In this document: positions 38,170-48,581 of the stretch, in pieces
Layout of the letters: every line of letters starts with the position of its first letter
Position numbering within the stretch: the stretch's first letter is position 1
DNA from: Streptococcus thalassemiae
GTDB taxonomy: Bacteria; Bacillota; Bacilli; Lactobacillales; Streptococcaceae
NCBI RefSeq assembly: GCF_903645285.1
Contig: NZ_CAHJXN010000004.1
Location: forward strand, 62,305 to 126,304
Direction of reading: 5' to 3'
Length of the DNA stretch: 64,000 nucleotides
Notes under the pieces: generated by a model
The model's input: the letters and a program-made list of their open reading frames with translations, nothing else
What the model was told of the DNA's origin: nothing
Databases searched by the model: none
Position numbers and translations under genes: made by a program

Positions 38170-38988
38170 TTAGTTCTCCTTTAGCACATATTCTTCGATA
38201 ACCCAGGCGACAGCCTCTTCATCATTGGTCATTGGAGTTACCACATTTGCGACTGCCTTGACTTCAGGAACAGCGTTTTGCATGGCAACACCGAGCCCTG
38301 CCCATTCAATCATAGAAAGGTCATTGGCCTCGTCACCACAAGCCATGACTTGGCTTTGGTCGATTCCAAGATGGCTGATTAGTTTTGCCAAACCTGTTGC
38401 TTTGTGAACATTCTTTGGTGACCACTCTAGCAACATTTCACGTGATTTAAAGATTTCATATTGGTCAAACAATTCTGGAGAAATATTCTGAATAGCTGCA
38501 TCCAAGGGTTCTTGAGCAAAGGCAGTAACACATTTATTATAGGTCATTTGACTAGCTAGGTCTTCAAAGTCCACTGGAACAAAGGCCAAAGCTGGATTAA
38601 ATTTGGCATAAAGACTTTCTTGGTCAGATTGGATTTGATAAACAGTTCCTTCTGAAATAGCATCAAGAGGCAGCGATAATTTCTCTGTTTCCTCATACAA
38701 GCGCGCCACATCATCATATGAAAAGACTGTCTTATCAAGGATTTCACCTGTATTTTTCTGAACCAAACCACCATTAAAAGTAATGGTATACTCATCTTCC
38801 TGACCGTCAGTCCCTAGCTCATGGAGAAAGAAATCCATGGATTTTAAGGGACGACCAGTTGTCAATACAACCTTGATACCACGATCACGCGCAGCTTTCA
38901 AAGTTGCCTTGGTACGATCCGTCAGCCTTTTATCAGTAGTCAACAAGGTCCCGTCTAAGTCCAATGCAATCAATTTTATATCTGCCAT
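38170..38988 (-). CDS. HAD-superfamily Cof-type phosphatase
   Basis: This 272-residue protein has HAD motif I DLDGTLL (nucleophile Asp in ALDLDGT), motif II LTTGRP, motif III Lys and motif IV ACGDEANDLSM. It belongs to the Cof/YidA group with a C2 cap and likely hydrolyses sugar phosphates or flavin nucleotides; the substrate is unknown. Its start overlaps the previous HAD gene's stop by one base. Confidence 0.88.
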   Translation of the reverse strand: MADIKLIALDLDGTLLTTDKRLTDRTKATLKAARDRGIKVVLTTGRPLKSMDFFLHELGTDGQEDEYTITFNGGLVQKNTGEILDKTVFSYDDVARLYEETEKLSLPLDAISEGTVYQIQSDQESLYAKFNPALAFVPVDFEDLASQMTYNKCVTAFAQEPLDAAIQNISPELFDQYEIFKSREMLLEWSPKNVHKATGLAKLISHLGIDQSQVMACGDEANDLSMIEWAGLGVAMQNAVPEVKAVANVVTPMTNDEEAVAWVIEEYVLKEN

Positions 38989-39782
38989 TATAAGCCCTCC
39001 ATATAAGCTATAACCGACTGGTCCTTATGGTGACCAATCACAGTCTTTGCTAATTCTAAAATTTCAGGTCGTGCATTTTCAGGAGCTACAGGATGTCCCA
39101 CAACCTGCATCATATGCAAGTCATTTAGATTGTCTCCAAAAGCCATGACCTGATTCATTGTGATACCAAGTTTTTTAGCCAATTCAACAATAGCCACTCC
39201 CTTATCGACATAGTCCAGAACAATATCAATGGATTCAAAGCCAGTTGTCATGGCCTTAACACCAGGAACATGTTCATTAACCCAAGTTTCCCCAGCTTCC
39301 AGCGTCTCTTCTGTGAAGTTGGTTGTGAATTTGAAAATGTCATCTGTGATATCTTCCAAACTTGCTACTTTTTGAATATTTTCATTATAGTGCTGACTGA
39401 CTTTTAAATAGGTCTCATCAACCGTATCTAGCACATAAGATCCCTTTTTTCCCGTCAAGAGCAATTTATTGATATCTACATAAGGTGACGTTTTCAGCTT
39501 TTCAAAAGTCGCCAGATAAAAATCACGAGACATGGTCGCTTCATACAAGTCTTGACCTCGATATTCGACTAAACTGCCATTTTCCGCTATGAAAATAATG
39601 TCATCACGTACATCAGCAAATAATTTTTCTAGAGACAGAAATCCACGCCCCGAAGCCACCGCAAAGTAAATCCCTTTTTCCTTATAGGAAACCAAGAGAG
39701 ACTTAAGGCGATCCACATCAAAGCACCCATTTCCATCTAGGAAGGTTCCGTCCATATCCGTTGCTACTAGTTTAATTGTCAT
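38988..39782 (-). CDS. HAD-superfamily Cof-type phosphatase (second)
   Basis: This 264-residue paralogue has motif I ATDMDGTFLD, motif II ASGRG and motif IV AFGDNLNDLHMM. Its ATG overlaps the smc stop by four bases (ATGA) and its stop overlaps the next HAD gene, so three genes are translationally coupled. Substrate unknown. Confidence 0.88.
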   Translation of the reverse strand: MTIKLVATDMDGTFLDGNGCFDVDRLKSLLVSYKEKGIYFAVASGRGFLSLEKLFADVRDDIIFIAENGSLVEYRGQDLYEATMSRDFYLATFEKLKTSPYVDINKLLLTGKKGSYVLDTVDETYLKVSQHYNENIQKVASLEDITDDIFKFTTNFTEETLEAGETWVNEHVPGVKAMTTGFESIDIVLDYVDKGVAIVELAKKLGITMNQVMAFGDNLNDLHMMQVVGHPVAPENARPEILELAKTVIGHHKDQSVIAYMEGL

Positions 39783-42700
39783 CCTTCAATACTTTCTAAA
39801 TCTTTTAACTTAACTGAAACAATTTTTGAGACACCCGATTCTTGCATGGTCACTCCATAGATAGAATCAGCCGCTGCCATGGTTCCCTTACGGTGGGTCA
39901 CAACGATAAACTGGCTGTCCTTATCAAATCGATTGAGGTAATCCCCGAAACGTTTAACATTGGCTTCGTCAAGTGCAGCCTCTACCTCATCCAAGATAAC
40001 AAATGGAATGGTCTTGACACGAATAATGGAGAAGAGCAAGGCAAGAGCCGATAGAGCTTTTTCTCCACCACTCATGAGGTTGAGAGACTGGATTTTTTTA
40101 CCTGGAGGTTGAACAGAAATCTCCACACCAGCTGTTAAAAGGTCGCCCTCAGTCAATATCAAGTCTGCCTGACCTCCGCCAAACATCTGTTTGAAGGTCA
40201 CTTTAAAGGACTCACGAATAGCTTCAAAGGTGGATTTAAAGCGGTCTTTGACCTCATCATTCATCTCTGTAATGGTCTCAAGGAGCAGATTTTTCGCTGA
40301 CAAAATGTCATCTCGCTGGCTATTGAGGAAATCCAGACGGCTGTGAACTTCTTCGTACTGTTCAATAGCATCTAAATTGACAGGACCCAGTGAGCGGATA
40401 GCTTTCTCTAAATCCTGCACCTCTTGCTCTGCCAGATTGAGATTGTCCAACTCATGTGCCTTTTCTAAAGCTTCAGTATAGCTAATCTGATACTGGTCTG
40501 TTAATTGACTTTGTAAATGGCGTAAGCGCTCGCTGACCTTTTCTTTCTTAGCTTCAGCACGTGTTTGCTTGCGAATCCACTCCTCATTCTGCTGGCGAGC
40601 CTGATCCAAATGACTAGCAATATCATCTAGTTGCCCTTCAATATCATCCAACTCAAACTGCTTGCGAATCAAACCTTGTTGGAGGTTTGTTTTCTGAGTT
40701 TTGGCTTCTTCGGCCTGTTGACTGAGCAAATCCGTATCAACTTTCTCAAGATTGTCAACCTTTTGTTGTAGAAGGCGCTGGATCTCCTCTTGCTCGATAT
40801 TCAAATTATCCAATTCCTTGCCTAAACGCTCAATATCAGCTACTTCATAACGTTTTTGCCCTTGTAGTTCGGTCTTAAGCAAGCGAGCTTGCGCTAGCTC
40901 TTCCTGCAAGTTCTGATAACGTTCTTGGATGGCATTTTTGTTAGACTTAATCCCTTCAATCTCAGCTTCCAGATTTTGCTTATCACTGGCAATAGTAGCA
41001 AGGCGTGCTTGGCATTTTTCCTTGTCTGCTTGCCAATCTCCTTCAGAAAGACGATCTAATTCCTCTTCTTGGAGTTTCCAAAGAGTTTCTAGATCTTCAA
41101 CTTGCTGACTGGTCTGCTGATAAGCAATAGACAAGCCCTGCTCCTGAATACGTGCCTGCTCTCCTTGAGATTTGATGGCTTCTAATCTTTCTGTTAATAC
41201 TATCATCTCATCTTGCAAGGTCTTCAAAGATGCTTCTTCTAAACGAAGACTTGCTTCTTCTTCAGCAATTTCTTTTTGCAATTGCTCCAGTTCTGGCTTG
41301 ATGAAGATGCTGTTGTTCTGACGATTGGCACCACCTGCATAGGAACCACCTGTACGCAACTCTGTCCCATCTAAAGTCACCATACGAACCTGGTAACGAA
41401 CTTGTCGAGCTGCTGCACGCGCATGTTCTACAGTATCAAAAATAGCCGTCGTAGCTAGCAAGTTCTTGAAAATAGCTTCCAGTCTAGTATCGAAAGTAAC
41501 TAACTCATCAGCCATACCCAGAAATCCTGGACTTGCAGCGATAGCATCTTGATTCTGGCTAGAAATCGTACGCGCCTTGATCGTTGTCAAAGGAAGGAAG
41601 GTTGCTCGACCTGCTCTGTTTCGTTTAAGGAAATCAATCGCCTTGGTTGCCGCATGTTCATCTTCTACTATGATATGCTGGATACTTGCCCCTAAGGCAA
41701 TCTCAAGAGCTGTTTGATAATGAACATCAAAGGTCAGATGCTCACTGACTGCCCCAATAATCCCACCAAGGCGGTCTTTTTCTTGGAGAACACTCTTAAC
41801 ACCTGCATAAAAGTTGCTATGATTTTTCAGGATATTTTCCAAACTTTGAGCTCTGGCTTGCTTGTTTTTAAAACTGTCCAGACGGTCAAAGAGTTGACTT
41901 TGTTGAACTTGATAGGAAGTTTTCTGTTCCTCTTGCTCCTTGGCACAGACTTGGTAGTCGGCCAATAATTTTTGAACCTGCTCCTTGGCAGTTTCAAGCT
42001 CTTCCTTTTGCTGATCAGCTTTCTCTTTAGCTGTAGCCAGTTGTTCTTTCAGTTTTTCTAATTGATCTGCTTGTTTTTGAGAAAGCTGACGACTATTTTC
42101 CAACTCGTTTTCGATACGGGTCAGTTGATTTGAGACATCTGCTTCTTCTTGTAAAAGACCTACAAAGCGTTCACGCAAGAGCTCAATCATCTGATCAGGA
42201 TCATCTGAAAAAGCTAGCAATTCAGCCTCTAAACGATTGAGTTTTTGATTATTTTGGACTAGATTTTCCTCTAACAGAGTTAAAGAGCTTTCTTTATCAG
42301 ACTTTTCTTTGCTGAGTGAATTTCTCTTATCCTCCAAAGCAGCCAAACGAGCTTGTGCCTCCTGTTGATTCAAGGCCACTTGCTCGGACTCCAGTTTCGA
42401 TAAGGCTAATTTTCTTTCTAAATCACTAATCAGACTGGTCAAATCCATCAAACTGCCTTGGTCTTTGGTCATTTCAGCCTGTAAATCTTGGCGTTGCTTC
42501 TTGAGATTCTGATTTTCTTCTTCTAATTTTTCACGCTTTTGGTAATAACTAGTCAAGAGTTCCTGAACCTGAGCCAACTCTTCTTCTGTCGAGTCTAGTT
42601 CAGCCTTATTTTCCTTGATTTGAGCAACAAGGACATCCAAGTAAATAGCCTTGCGTTGACCTTCCAAGTCTAAAAACTTACGGGCATTCTCAGCTTGCTT

Positions 42701-43318
42701 CTCAAGAGGCTTGATTTGATTATCCAACTCGTAGATAATGTCTTCAAGACGGTCTAGATTATCCTGAGTTTGTTGCAGTTTACTTTCAGTTTCTTTTCTG
42801 CGAGTCTTGTATTTTAAAACTCCAGCAGCTTCTTCAAAAATAGCTCGGCGTTCTTCAGGCTTGGAGTTAAAAATTTCCTCAACCTTCCCTTGGGAAATAA
42901 TGGAGAAGGAATCTCGTCCCAATCCAGTATCCAAGAAAAGGTCATGAATATCACGCAGACGGACTTTCTTGCCGTCAATCTTATATTCGCTATCTCCACT
43001 ACGATAGATATGGCGTTCTACCCTAATTTCTTGCCCTGCATCCTTGATAAATCCGTCATGATTATCCAGAGTCACAACTACAGAAGCATAATTAAGCGGT
43101 TTGCGACTTTCTGTTCCGGCAAAGATAACATCCGGCATCTTACCGCCACGGAGACTCTTAACACTTGACTCCCCCAAGGCCCAACGTAGACTTTCTGTAA
43201 TATTCGACTTTCCAGATCCATTGGGTCCAACAACTGCCGTCACACCTTGGTCAAAGACGACCTTGGTCTTATCAGCAAAAGACTTGAATCCCTGAATTTC
43301 GATTTCCTTTAAATACAT
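39779..43318 (-). CDS. smc: Chromosome condensation protein SMC
   Basis: The 1179-residue ATPase has Walker [10 protein letters not shown] near residue 32, two long coiled coils (about 170-500 and 670-1000) around a hinge (about 515-640), and C-terminal signature LMSGGEKAL with Walker [14 protein letters not shown]. With ScpA/ScpB it organises and segregates the chromosome. It starts 10 bases inside the rnc 3' end. Confidence 0.97.
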   Translation of the reverse strand: MYLKEIEIQGFKSFADKTKVVFDQGVTAVVGPNGSGKSNITESLRWALGESSVKSLRGGKMPDVIFAGTESRKPLNYASVVVTLDNHDGFIKDAGQEIRVERHIYRSGDSEYKIDGKKVRLRDIHDLFLDTGLGRDSFSIISQGKVEEIFNSKPEERRAIFEEAAGVLKYKTRRKETESKLQQTQDNLDRLEDIIYELDNQIKPLEKQAENARKFLDLEGQRKAIYLDVLVAQIKENKAELDSTEEELAQVQELLTSYYQKREKLEEENQNLKKQRQDLQAEMTKDQGSLMDLTSLISDLERKLALSKLESEQVALNQQEAQARLAALEDKRNSLSKEKSDKESSLTLLEENLVQNNQKLNRLEAELLAFSDDPDQMIELLRERFVGLLQEEADVSNQLTRIENELENSRQLSQKQADQLEKLKEQLATAKEKADQQKEELETAKEQVQKLLADYQVCAKEQEEQKTSYQVQQSQLFDRLDSFKNKQARAQSLENILKNHSNFYAGVKSVLQEKDRLGGIIGAVSEHLTFDVHYQTALEIALGASIQHIIVEDEHAATKAIDFLKRNRAGRATFLPLTTIKARTISSQNQDAIAASPGFLGMADELVTFDTRLEAIFKNLLATTAIFDTVEHARAAARQVRYQVRMVTLDGTELRTGGSYAGGANRQNNSIFIKPELEQLQKEIAEEEASLRLEEASLKTLQDEMIVLTERLEAIKSQGEQARIQEQGLSIAYQQTSQQVEDLETLWKLQEEELDRLSEGDWQADKEKCQARLATIASDKQNLEAEIEGIKSNKNAIQERYQNLQEELAQARLLKTELQGQKRYEVADIERLGKELDNLNIEQEEIQRLLQQKVDNLEKVDTDLLSQQAEEAKTQKTNLQQGLIRKQFELDDIEGQLDDIASHLDQARQQNEEWIRKQTRAEAKKEKVSERLRHLQSQLTDQYQISYTEALEKAHELDNLNLAEQEVQDLEKAIRSLGPVNLDAIEQYEEVHSRLDFLNSQRDDILSAKNLLLETITEMNDEVKDRFKSTFEAIRESFKVTFKQMFGGGQADLILTEGDLLTAGVEISVQPPGKKIQSLNLMSGGEKALSALALLFSIIRVKTIPFVILDEVEAALDEANVKRFGDYLNRFDKDSQFIVVTHRKGTMAAADSIYGVTMQESGVSKIVSVKLKDLESIEG

Positions 43319-44007
43319 GAATCCAGCCCTTTCTCAACGGCGTTTTTGGCAGCTTCCTGCTCTGCTAATTTCTTGGAACGACCTTGACCTTTACCAATGC
43401 TCTTGCCTTCAACAAGAACTTCTACATCAAAAACCTTATCGTGGGCAGGACCCGTTTCAGAAATCACCTGATAACGAATAGCCACATCTCCATTGACCTG
43501 AAGTAACTCTTGGAGATGGGTTTTGTAGTCTGTAATCATCTCAAACTCACCTGCTTCAACCTTAGGAATCATGACTTGATAGATAAATTCCTTGACCTTG
43601 GCCACATCCTTATCCAAAAGAAGGGCACCAAGAAAGGCTTCAAAGGCATCACCAAGAATGGTGTCACGATTGCGACCACCAGATTTTTCTTCCCCCTTAC
43701 CCAACTTGATAAATTGATCAAACTGGCAATCACGCGCAAAACCAGCCAAACTCTCCTCGCGAACAATCATGGCACGGAGTTTAGACAAGTCACCCTCAGG
43801 CTTTTTAGGATATTTTTTATACAGATATTCTGAAATCAATAACTGTAGAACAGCGTCTCCTAAAAATTCCAAGCGTTCATTGTGTGAAATTTTTAAGAGG
43901 CGGTGCTCATTGGCATAACTCGTATGAGTAAAGGCAGTCTCCAGTAAATTTTTGTCTGCAAATTCGATTGCAAAATGGTTTTTAAGTACAGTTTGTAATT
44001 CTTTCAT
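43309..44007 (-). CDS. rnc: Ribonuclease III
   Basis: The 232-residue protein has the RNase III signature [13 protein letters not shown] (about residues 41-53) and a C-terminal double-stranded RNA-binding domain (KTHLQELLQ... [18 protein letters not shown]). It processes rRNA and structured RNAs. It leads the operon with smc, two HAD genes and ftsY, and has its own promoter. Confidence 0.97.
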   Translation of the reverse strand: MKELQTVLKNHFAIEFADKNLLETAFTHTSYANEHRLLKISHNERLEFLGDAVLQLLISEYLYKKYPKKPEGDLSKLRAMIVREESLAGFARDCQFDQFIKLGKGEEKSGGRNRDTILGDAFEAFLGALLLDKDVAKVKEFIYQVMIPKVEAGEFEMITDYKTHLQELLQVNGDVAIRYQVISETGPAHDKVFDVEVLVEGKSIGKGQGRSKKLAEQEAAKNAVEKGLDSCI

Positions 44008-44041
44008 ACCAACCTCTTTCTAACTGATAACAGTCCTTTTT

Positions 44042-44070
44042 ATTATATCAAAAAAAGCCCCCTGAGTCAC
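44042..44070 (-). promoter_or_regulatory. rnc-smc-ftsY operon promoter
   Basis: On the minus strand GTGACT (44065-44070), 17 bases and TGA-TATAAT (-10 at 44042-44047). Confidence 0.7.
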
Positions 44071-44150
44071 TCTAAAACGGGACTGGAGAGCATTTGGGAA
44101 TTCTTTAAAAAGAGATTTTCAGTTTTAAGGGCCAATTTAGGGCTGTGTAA

Positions 44151-44176
44151 AGAAAAAAGCCCTACTAAAGGCTTTC
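44151..44176 (-). terminator. tRNA-Arg terminator
   Basis: On the minus strand AAAGCC pairs with GGCTTT, followed by a T run, 15 bases beyond the tRNA. Confidence 0.7.
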
Positions 44177-44190
44177 TTAGGATGTTTACA

Positions 44191-44262
44191 TCCACCCTGA
44201 GGGAATCGAACCCCCATCTCAAGAACCGGAATCTTACGTGATATCCATTACACTAAGGGTGG
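44191..44262 (-). tRNA. tRNA-Arg (anticodon CCG)
   Basis: The minus strand folds as a cloverleaf: acceptor CCACCCT / AGGGTGG, anticodon arm TAAGA-TTCCGGT-TCTTG and T-arm GGGGG-TTCGATT-CCCTC. The anticodon CCG reads the rare arginine codon CGG. The 3' CCA is not encoded. It has its own promoter and terminator. Confidence 0.95.
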
Positions 44263-44273
44263 AAACTTGTTTT

Positions 44274-44302
44274 ATTATAACAGAAATTTGCTCTAATAAC
44301 AA
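44274..44302 (-). promoter_or_regulatory. tRNA-Arg promoter
   Basis: On the minus strand TTGTTA (44297-44302), 17 bases and TATAAT (44274-44279) with upstream TGT. The whole promoter lies inside an inverted repeat AAACTTGTT / AACAAGTTT that may also end guaC transcripts. Confidence 0.75.
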
Positions 44303-44328
44303 GTTTTTTTCTAGTGAGATAGCCCGTC

Positions 44329-45315
44329 TTAGTGGGAAGCATCCCCATTCCAAATAGAGTTTTTCACAATCACATAATCAACGTGTTTAAGGTCAGCAAC
44401 CTGACGTCCACCTGCATAGGAAATAGCACTTTGAAGGTCTTGTTCCATCTCAGTTAAAGTGTCTTGCAAATGACCTTTTGCAGGAAGCAAGATACGTTTG
44501 CCTTCCACATTTTTGTAAGCACCTTTTTGATATTGTGAAGCTGAACCGTAGTATTCTTTGAATTGTTCACCATCGACTTCAATCGTTTTCCCTGGACTTT
44601 CGATGTGTCCTGCAAAGAGGGAGCCAATCATAACCATGCTGGCACCGAAGCGGATAGACTTAGCAATATCACCGTGAGTACGAATTCCTCCATCAGCGAT
44701 AATCGGTTTACGCGCAGCCTTAGCACACCAGCGTAGAGCAGCCAACTGCCAACCACCTGTACCAAAACCAGTCTTAACTTTGGTGATACAAACCTTACCA
44801 GGACCGATTCCAACCTTAGTAGCATCCGCACCAGCATTTTCCAATTCACGCACAGCTTCTGGTGTTCCCACATTTCCAGCAATAACAAAAGTATCTGGCA
44901 ATTCTTTCTTAATGTGTTGAATCATAGAAATCACGCTATCCGCATGACCATGAGCAATGTCTATCGTGATGTATTCTGGAGCATCAGCCTTGAGCTGGCT
45001 AACAAAATCATACTCATAATCCTTAACACCGACAGAGATAGAAGCAATGAGCCCTTGATCGTGCATGCGTTTAATAAAAGGAATGCGTCCTGCCTCATCA
45101 AAACGGTGCATAATGTAGAAGTACCCACCTTTAGCCAGTTGCTCTGCTACATGTTCATCCAAAATCGTCTGCATATTCGCTGGCACAACAGGTAGTTTAA
45201 AGGTGTGCTTTCCTAGAGTGACACTTGTATCCGCTTCTGCACGGCTTTTAATCACACATTTATTTGGAATCAATTGAATATCTTCGTAATCAAAAATTGG
45301 AAATTCATTTAACAT
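44329..45315 (-). CDS. guaC: GMP reductase
   Basis: The 328-residue protein has the IMPDH/GMPR loop [11 protein letters not shown] with the catalytic cysteine, and [21 protein letters not shown] for phosphate binding. The lack of a CBS domain and the GMPR-type C-terminus distinguish it from IMP dehydrogenase. It converts GMP to IMP with NADPH for purine balance. It has a perfect promoter, a PurBox-like site and a structured 5' leader. Confidence 0.95.
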   Translation of the reverse strand: MLNEFPIFDYEDIQLIPNKCVIKSRAEADTSVTLGKHTFKLPVVPANMQTILDEHVAEQLAKGGYFYIMHRFDEAGRIPFIKRMHDQGLIASISVGVKDYEYDFVSQLKADAPEYITIDIAHGHADSVISMIQHIKKELPDTFVIAGNVGTPEAVRELENAGADATKVGIGPGKVCITKVKTGFGTGGWQLAALRWCAKAARKPIIADGGIRTHGDIAKSIRFGASMVMIGSLFAGHIESPGKTIEVDGEQFKEYYGSASQYQKGAYKNVEGKRILLPAKGHLQDTLTEMEQDLQSAISYAGGRQVADLKHVDYVIVKNSIWNGDASH

Positions 45316-45336
45316 CTCGATGTCTCGTTTCTTTTG

Positions 45337-45368
45337 TAATGACCTACCTATGCTCTCGCATCACTACG
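45337..45368 (-). promoter_or_regulatory. Structured 5' leader of guaC
   Basis: The predicted leader (about 70 nt) folds into an outer helix GTAGTGA / TCATTAC (45362-45368 with 45337-45343) enclosing a TGC-GAGA-GCA hairpin with a GNRA tetraloop and a single-stranded TAGGTAGG. The fold does not match a riboswitch class I know. Its role as a regulator is inference. Confidence 0.45.
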
Positions 45369-45393
45369 CCTTTTCTGACGTTTCCTTAACTTA

Positions 45394-45457
45394 TTATAAA
45401 CTAAAGTACAGTTTTTGTCAAATTATTTTGTGAATTAAAATATATCGTTCGGTTTTT
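45394..45457 (-). promoter_or_regulatory. guaC promoter and PurBox-like site
   Basis: On the minus strand TTGACA (45417-45422), 17 bases and TATAAT (45394-45399), a perfect promoter. AAAACCGAACGAT (45445-45457) fits the lactic-acid-bacterial PurBox AWWWCCGAACWWT with one mismatch and is centred near -64, suggesting PurR control. Confidence 0.65.
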
Positions 45458-45473
45458 ATTGTATAAATAACAA

Positions 45474-45501
45474 TAAAAAGAGGAGAGATTATTTTCTCTC
45501 C
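45474..45501 (-). terminator. Terminator after the Sua5-like gene
   Basis: On the minus strand GGAGAGA-aaataa-TCTCTCC is followed by a T-rich run. It ends the leu-region transcript before the guaC promoter. A perfect inverted repeat TTTTTATTGT / ACAATAAAAA lies directly beyond (45454-45480). Confidence 0.75.
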
Positions 45502-45515
45502 ATTTCTCCTCTATC

Positions 45516-46295
45516 CTAATAATACTCTCCCTGGCGGTAGTCCCATGAGTTAAAGGTGTCTGACAGGTGCATCATAATCTTATCAATGTCAAGCCCTTTG
45601 CGGATTACAACTGGAGCTGGTGAAGTTGAACGTGCTCCCCCTTGTTCTGGGATGAGTTTGCCGTCCTTATCGACCATAGACACCATCACACCTTGCTCGT
45701 AGCGAGTTTCAATCGTTTTGTCAGGTTGGATAGATGCCACATAGTCGTCTGCTTCAATGACAAGGTCCACTGCTCCTTCGATACGTTCTCCGATTCCTTC
45801 TACCTTACCACGGTTTCCTTTTCCAGATGGGTTTGCAGATGAAGCGTATACCATCTTGCCTTCTTCCCAAAGTTTGGCAGCCAATTGTTCACCAGCTTTC
45901 CCAAATTTGATAACAAAACAGCTAGTACCACGCACGTCAGTCATGAGTTCTTCACGGCCATCCCCGTATGCTTTCAATTTTTCAAAGGCTTCTGGTTTCC
46001 AAGGAAGGATACAACCAAGAAGAATATCTTCATCCCAATGTTTTTGGTAAAAGGCTTCAATTTCTGGGTTAAGTTGTGCTAAAGCACGAAGCTCATCCAT
46101 GCTACCGCAGAGAACAACACCTGGTTTGTTACGGTTACGCTCTTTGGCTTCAAACTTACGTTCAAGACCTGCCTTGTCGCTAGTCATAATAATGTAGCCA
46201 ACTTTTGTAGGACAAACGATACATCCGCCCTCACCTTTTAAAATATCATAGCCTTCTTGTGAAAGTGTTCCCTTCCATTGAATATGTTTTGTCAT
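45516..46295 (-). CDS. Divergent Sua5/YrdC/YciO-family protein
   Basis: The 259-residue protein has the YrdC-fold pattern: CIVCPTKVGYII (canonical PT-TVYGL altered to PTKVGY), FEAKERNRNKPGVVL and ASSANPSGKGN. Sua5/YrdC makes threonylcarbamoyl-AMP for tRNA t6A. The changed first motif and the position after leuD suggest a paralogue (YciO-like) rather than the housekeeping enzyme. It starts 27 bases beyond leuD and may be in the leu transcript. Function uncertain. Confidence 0.7.
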   Translation of the reverse strand: MTKHIQWKGTLSQEGYDILKGEGGCIVCPTKVGYIIMTSDKAGLERKFEAKERNRNKPGVVLCGSMDELRALAQLNPEIEAFYQKHWDEDILLGCILPWKPEAFEKLKAYGDGREELMTDVRGTSCFVIKFGKAGEQLAAKLWEEGKMVYASSANPSGKGNRGKVEGIGERIEGAVDLVIEADDYVASIQPDKTIETRYEQGVMVSMVDKDGKLIPEQGGARSTSPAPVVIRKGLDIDKIMMHLSDTFNSWDYRQGEYY

Positions 46296-46322
46296 AATTC
46301 TATTTCCTTTTCTAATTTTCTT

Positions 46323-46916
46323 CTAATCCTGCCAGTAGGCTGGTCGTTGTTTTTCATAAGCAGCAATCAAATCTTCATACTGCAAGGTAATACCAATATC
46401 ATCCAAACCATTTAAGAGTTTGTGTTTCCATTCGCTATCAATTTCGAAAGTGAATTCTCCAATTGGTGAGATGATTTTTTGTTGTTCCAAGTCCACAGTT
46501 ACCTGGTCGATTGGTTTCAAGTGGGCTAGTTTCTCTCGAACCTCTCTAGGCTGAACAATAGGTAGCATGCCATTATTGAGTTCATTATTGTAATGAATGT
46601 CACCGAAAGATCCTGCAATCACGACTTTAAAACCATAGTCTGCTAGAGCCCAAGCCGCGTGTTCCCTCGAAGAACCTGCGCCAAAGTTATCCCCTGATAT
46701 GAGAATACTGGCTTTCCGATATTCAGGTCGGTTAAAGACAAAGTCTGGATCCTCAGTATACTTGTCATCCAAATAACGCCAAGCATACATGAGGTACTTA
46801 CCAAAGCCTTTTTTATCAATTAACTTGAGAAACTGCTTGGGTAGGATTTGGTCGGTGTCGATGTTATCATTCATGAGAGGAACGGTCGTTCCCGTATAAA
46901 CTGTAAATTTCTCCAT
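46323..46916 (-). CDS. leuD: 3-isopropylmalate dehydratase small subunit
   Basis: The 197-residue swivel-domain subunit has [16 protein letters not shown] and [17 protein letters not shown]. With LeuC it isomerises 2-isopropylmalate to 3-isopropylmalate. It is the last leucine gene, nine bases after leuC. Confidence 0.96.
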   Translation of the reverse strand: MEKFTVYTGTTVPLMNDNIDTDQILPKQFLKLIDKKGFGKYLMYAWRYLDDKYTEDPDFVFNRPEYRKASILISGDNFGAGSSREHAAWALADYGFKVVIAGSFGDIHYNNELNNGMLPIVQPREVREKLAHLKPIDQVTVDLEQQKIISPIGEFTFEIDSEWKHKLLNGLDDIGITLQYEDLIAAYEKQRPAYWQD

Positions 46917-46925
46917 ATCCTCTCC

Positions 46926-48308
46926 TTACTGGGCTTCTGGCATTTTCCGAACATCTACGAAACGCCCTGCGATAGCTGCCGCAGCTGCCATAGCTGGACT
47001 GCAGAGATGGGTCTTAGCGCCAAAGCCTTGTCTGTCCTCAAAGTTTCGATTGCTTGTTGAGGCACAATGTACACCATCTGGAACCTTATCAGGATTCATC
47101 CCTAGACACATGGAGCAACCTGGGTCTCTCCACTCAAAACCAGCATCCAGAAAGACCTTGTCCAAGCCCAACTTCTCAGCAGCTCGTTTCACAGGACGAG
47201 AACCTGGGACTACGATAGCCGTTAAGTTGGGAGCTATTTTCTTCCCTTTGACAAATCGCGCAGCCAGTTGCAAATCGCTGAGACGAGCGTTGGTACATGA
47301 ACCTATAAAGATATAACCTAGTTCAATATCCGCTGGCTTTTGACCTGGTTCCAAATCCATATAATTGTAGGCTCGTTCATCATTCATATCCTTAATTTCT
47401 GGGAAACTACTGTCAAAGTCAACCCCCATAGCAGGGTTGGTTCCCCAGGTCACCATAGGAGCAAGGTCTGAGACATCCATCTGGATAACCTTATCGTAAA
47501 CAGCATCCTCATCACTGACAATTGTTTTCCAATCCGCCACAGCCTCTTCAAAGTCCTCTGGAACACATTCCCGTCCCTTGAGATAGTCATAGGTGGTTTG
47601 GTCCGGATTCATGATTCCCATCTTAGAACCAAACTCGATGGACATATTGCAGATAGTCATTCGCTCTTCCATGCTCAGTGCATCAATCGCTTGTCCCCGA
47701 TATTCCACCACATAGCCAACTCCACAGGCAACGCCGTATTTAGCAATCAAGGCTAAAATGAAATCCTTGGAATAAACTCCTTTTTGAGGAACACCAGTGA
47801 ATTCTACCAACATTTTCTTGGGTTTAACCTGCCAGAGGGTCTGGGTAGCGAAGACATGCTCTACCTCACTGGTCCCAATTCCAAAAGCGATTGCTCCGAA
47901 AGCTCCGTGGGTTGCGGTATGGCTGTCTCCACAGACGATGAATTTTCCTGGTTGAGTCCTTCCAGTTTCTGGACCTACCATGTGAACAATGCCCTGCTTT
48001 TCAGAACCATGTGCAGCATGTTCAATCCCAAACTCCTCAACATTTTCAGCCAGCTTATCAATTTGAGCCTTGGAAATTACATCTCGAATATCGTAGATAT
48101 TGACAGTAGGGACGTTGTGGTCAAAGGTTCCAAATGTCAAGTCTGGTCGTCTTAATCTGCGACCTGCGTCTCGCAATCCTTGAAAAGCCTGAGGACTGGT
48201 CACTTCGTGGATATAGTGCTGGTCCACATACATGAGTTGGGGTTGCCCCTCTTCTCCTGTGATGACATGACGGTCCCATAATTTATCAAAAATCGATTTT
48301 CCTGCCAT
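46926..48308 (-). CDS. leuC: 3-isopropylmalate dehydratase large subunit
   Basis: The 460-residue aconitase-type subunit has [13 protein letters not shown] and the iron-sulfur ligands in [12 protein letters not shown] and [12 protein letters not shown]. All three cluster cysteines are present. It follows the small DUF1294 gene by three bases. Confidence 0.96.
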   Translation of the reverse strand: MAGKSIFDKLWDRHVITGEEGQPQLMYVDQHYIHEVTSPQAFQGLRDAGRRLRRPDLTFGTFDHNVPTVNIYDIRDVISKAQIDKLAENVEEFGIEHAAHGSEKQGIVHMVGPETGRTQPGKFIVCGDSHTATHGAFGAIAFGIGTSEVEHVFATQTLWQVKPKKMLVEFTGVPQKGVYSKDFILALIAKYGVACGVGYVVEYRGQAIDALSMEERMTICNMSIEFGSKMGIMNPDQTTYDYLKGRECVPEDFEEAVADWKTIVSDEDAVYDKVIQMDVSDLAPMVTWGTNPAMGVDFDSSFPEIKDMNDERAYNYMDLEPGQKPADIELGYIFIGSCTNARLSDLQLAARFVKGKKIAPNLTAIVVPGSRPVKRAAEKLGLDKVFLDAGFEWRDPGCSMCLGMNPDKVPDGVHCASTSNRNFEDRQGFGAKTHLCSPAMAAAAAIAGRFVDVRKMPEAQ

Positions 48309-48311
48309 CCA

Positions 48312-48581
48312 TTACCTCCAAATAAAATATAAGGCTACTAGTGTAGTCACCATCCCAAGAAACCAAACTGTTTTAAAGTACCATTTTCGAGTCTTATGGT
48401 GAAAAGTGATTCCTGCTAACCAAGCACCAAAACCACCACAAGAAAGGGCTAAAATAAGTAAGATTTTCTCTGGGATGCGCCAAGCTCTTCTCCTTGCCTT
48501 GGATTTGTCAATACCATAAATTAAGAAAACCATGACATTCCAAATCAAGAGGGCAAGAGTAATTTTTTCATCTAACTTCAT
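48312..48581 (-). CDS. DUF1294 small membrane protein
   Basis: The 89-residue protein has three hydrophobic segments and the YGIDKSKARRRAWRIPEK segment typical of DUF1294, followed by GGFGAWLAG and FHHKTRKWYF. Function is unknown. It overlaps leuB by four bases and lies within the leucine operon between leuB and leuC, which is a common streptococcal arrangement but not obviously related to leucine. Confidence 0.82.
   Translation of the reverse strand: MKLDEKITLALLIWNVMVFLIYGIDKSKARRRAWRIPEKILLILALSCGGFGAWLAGITFHHKTRKWYFKTVWFLGMVTTLVALYFIWR

Noticed and set aside
44008-44160. Additional RNA gene between the tRNA terminator and rnc
   Set aside because: Only the rnc promoter is recognisable; no further cloverleaf or conserved fold was seen.
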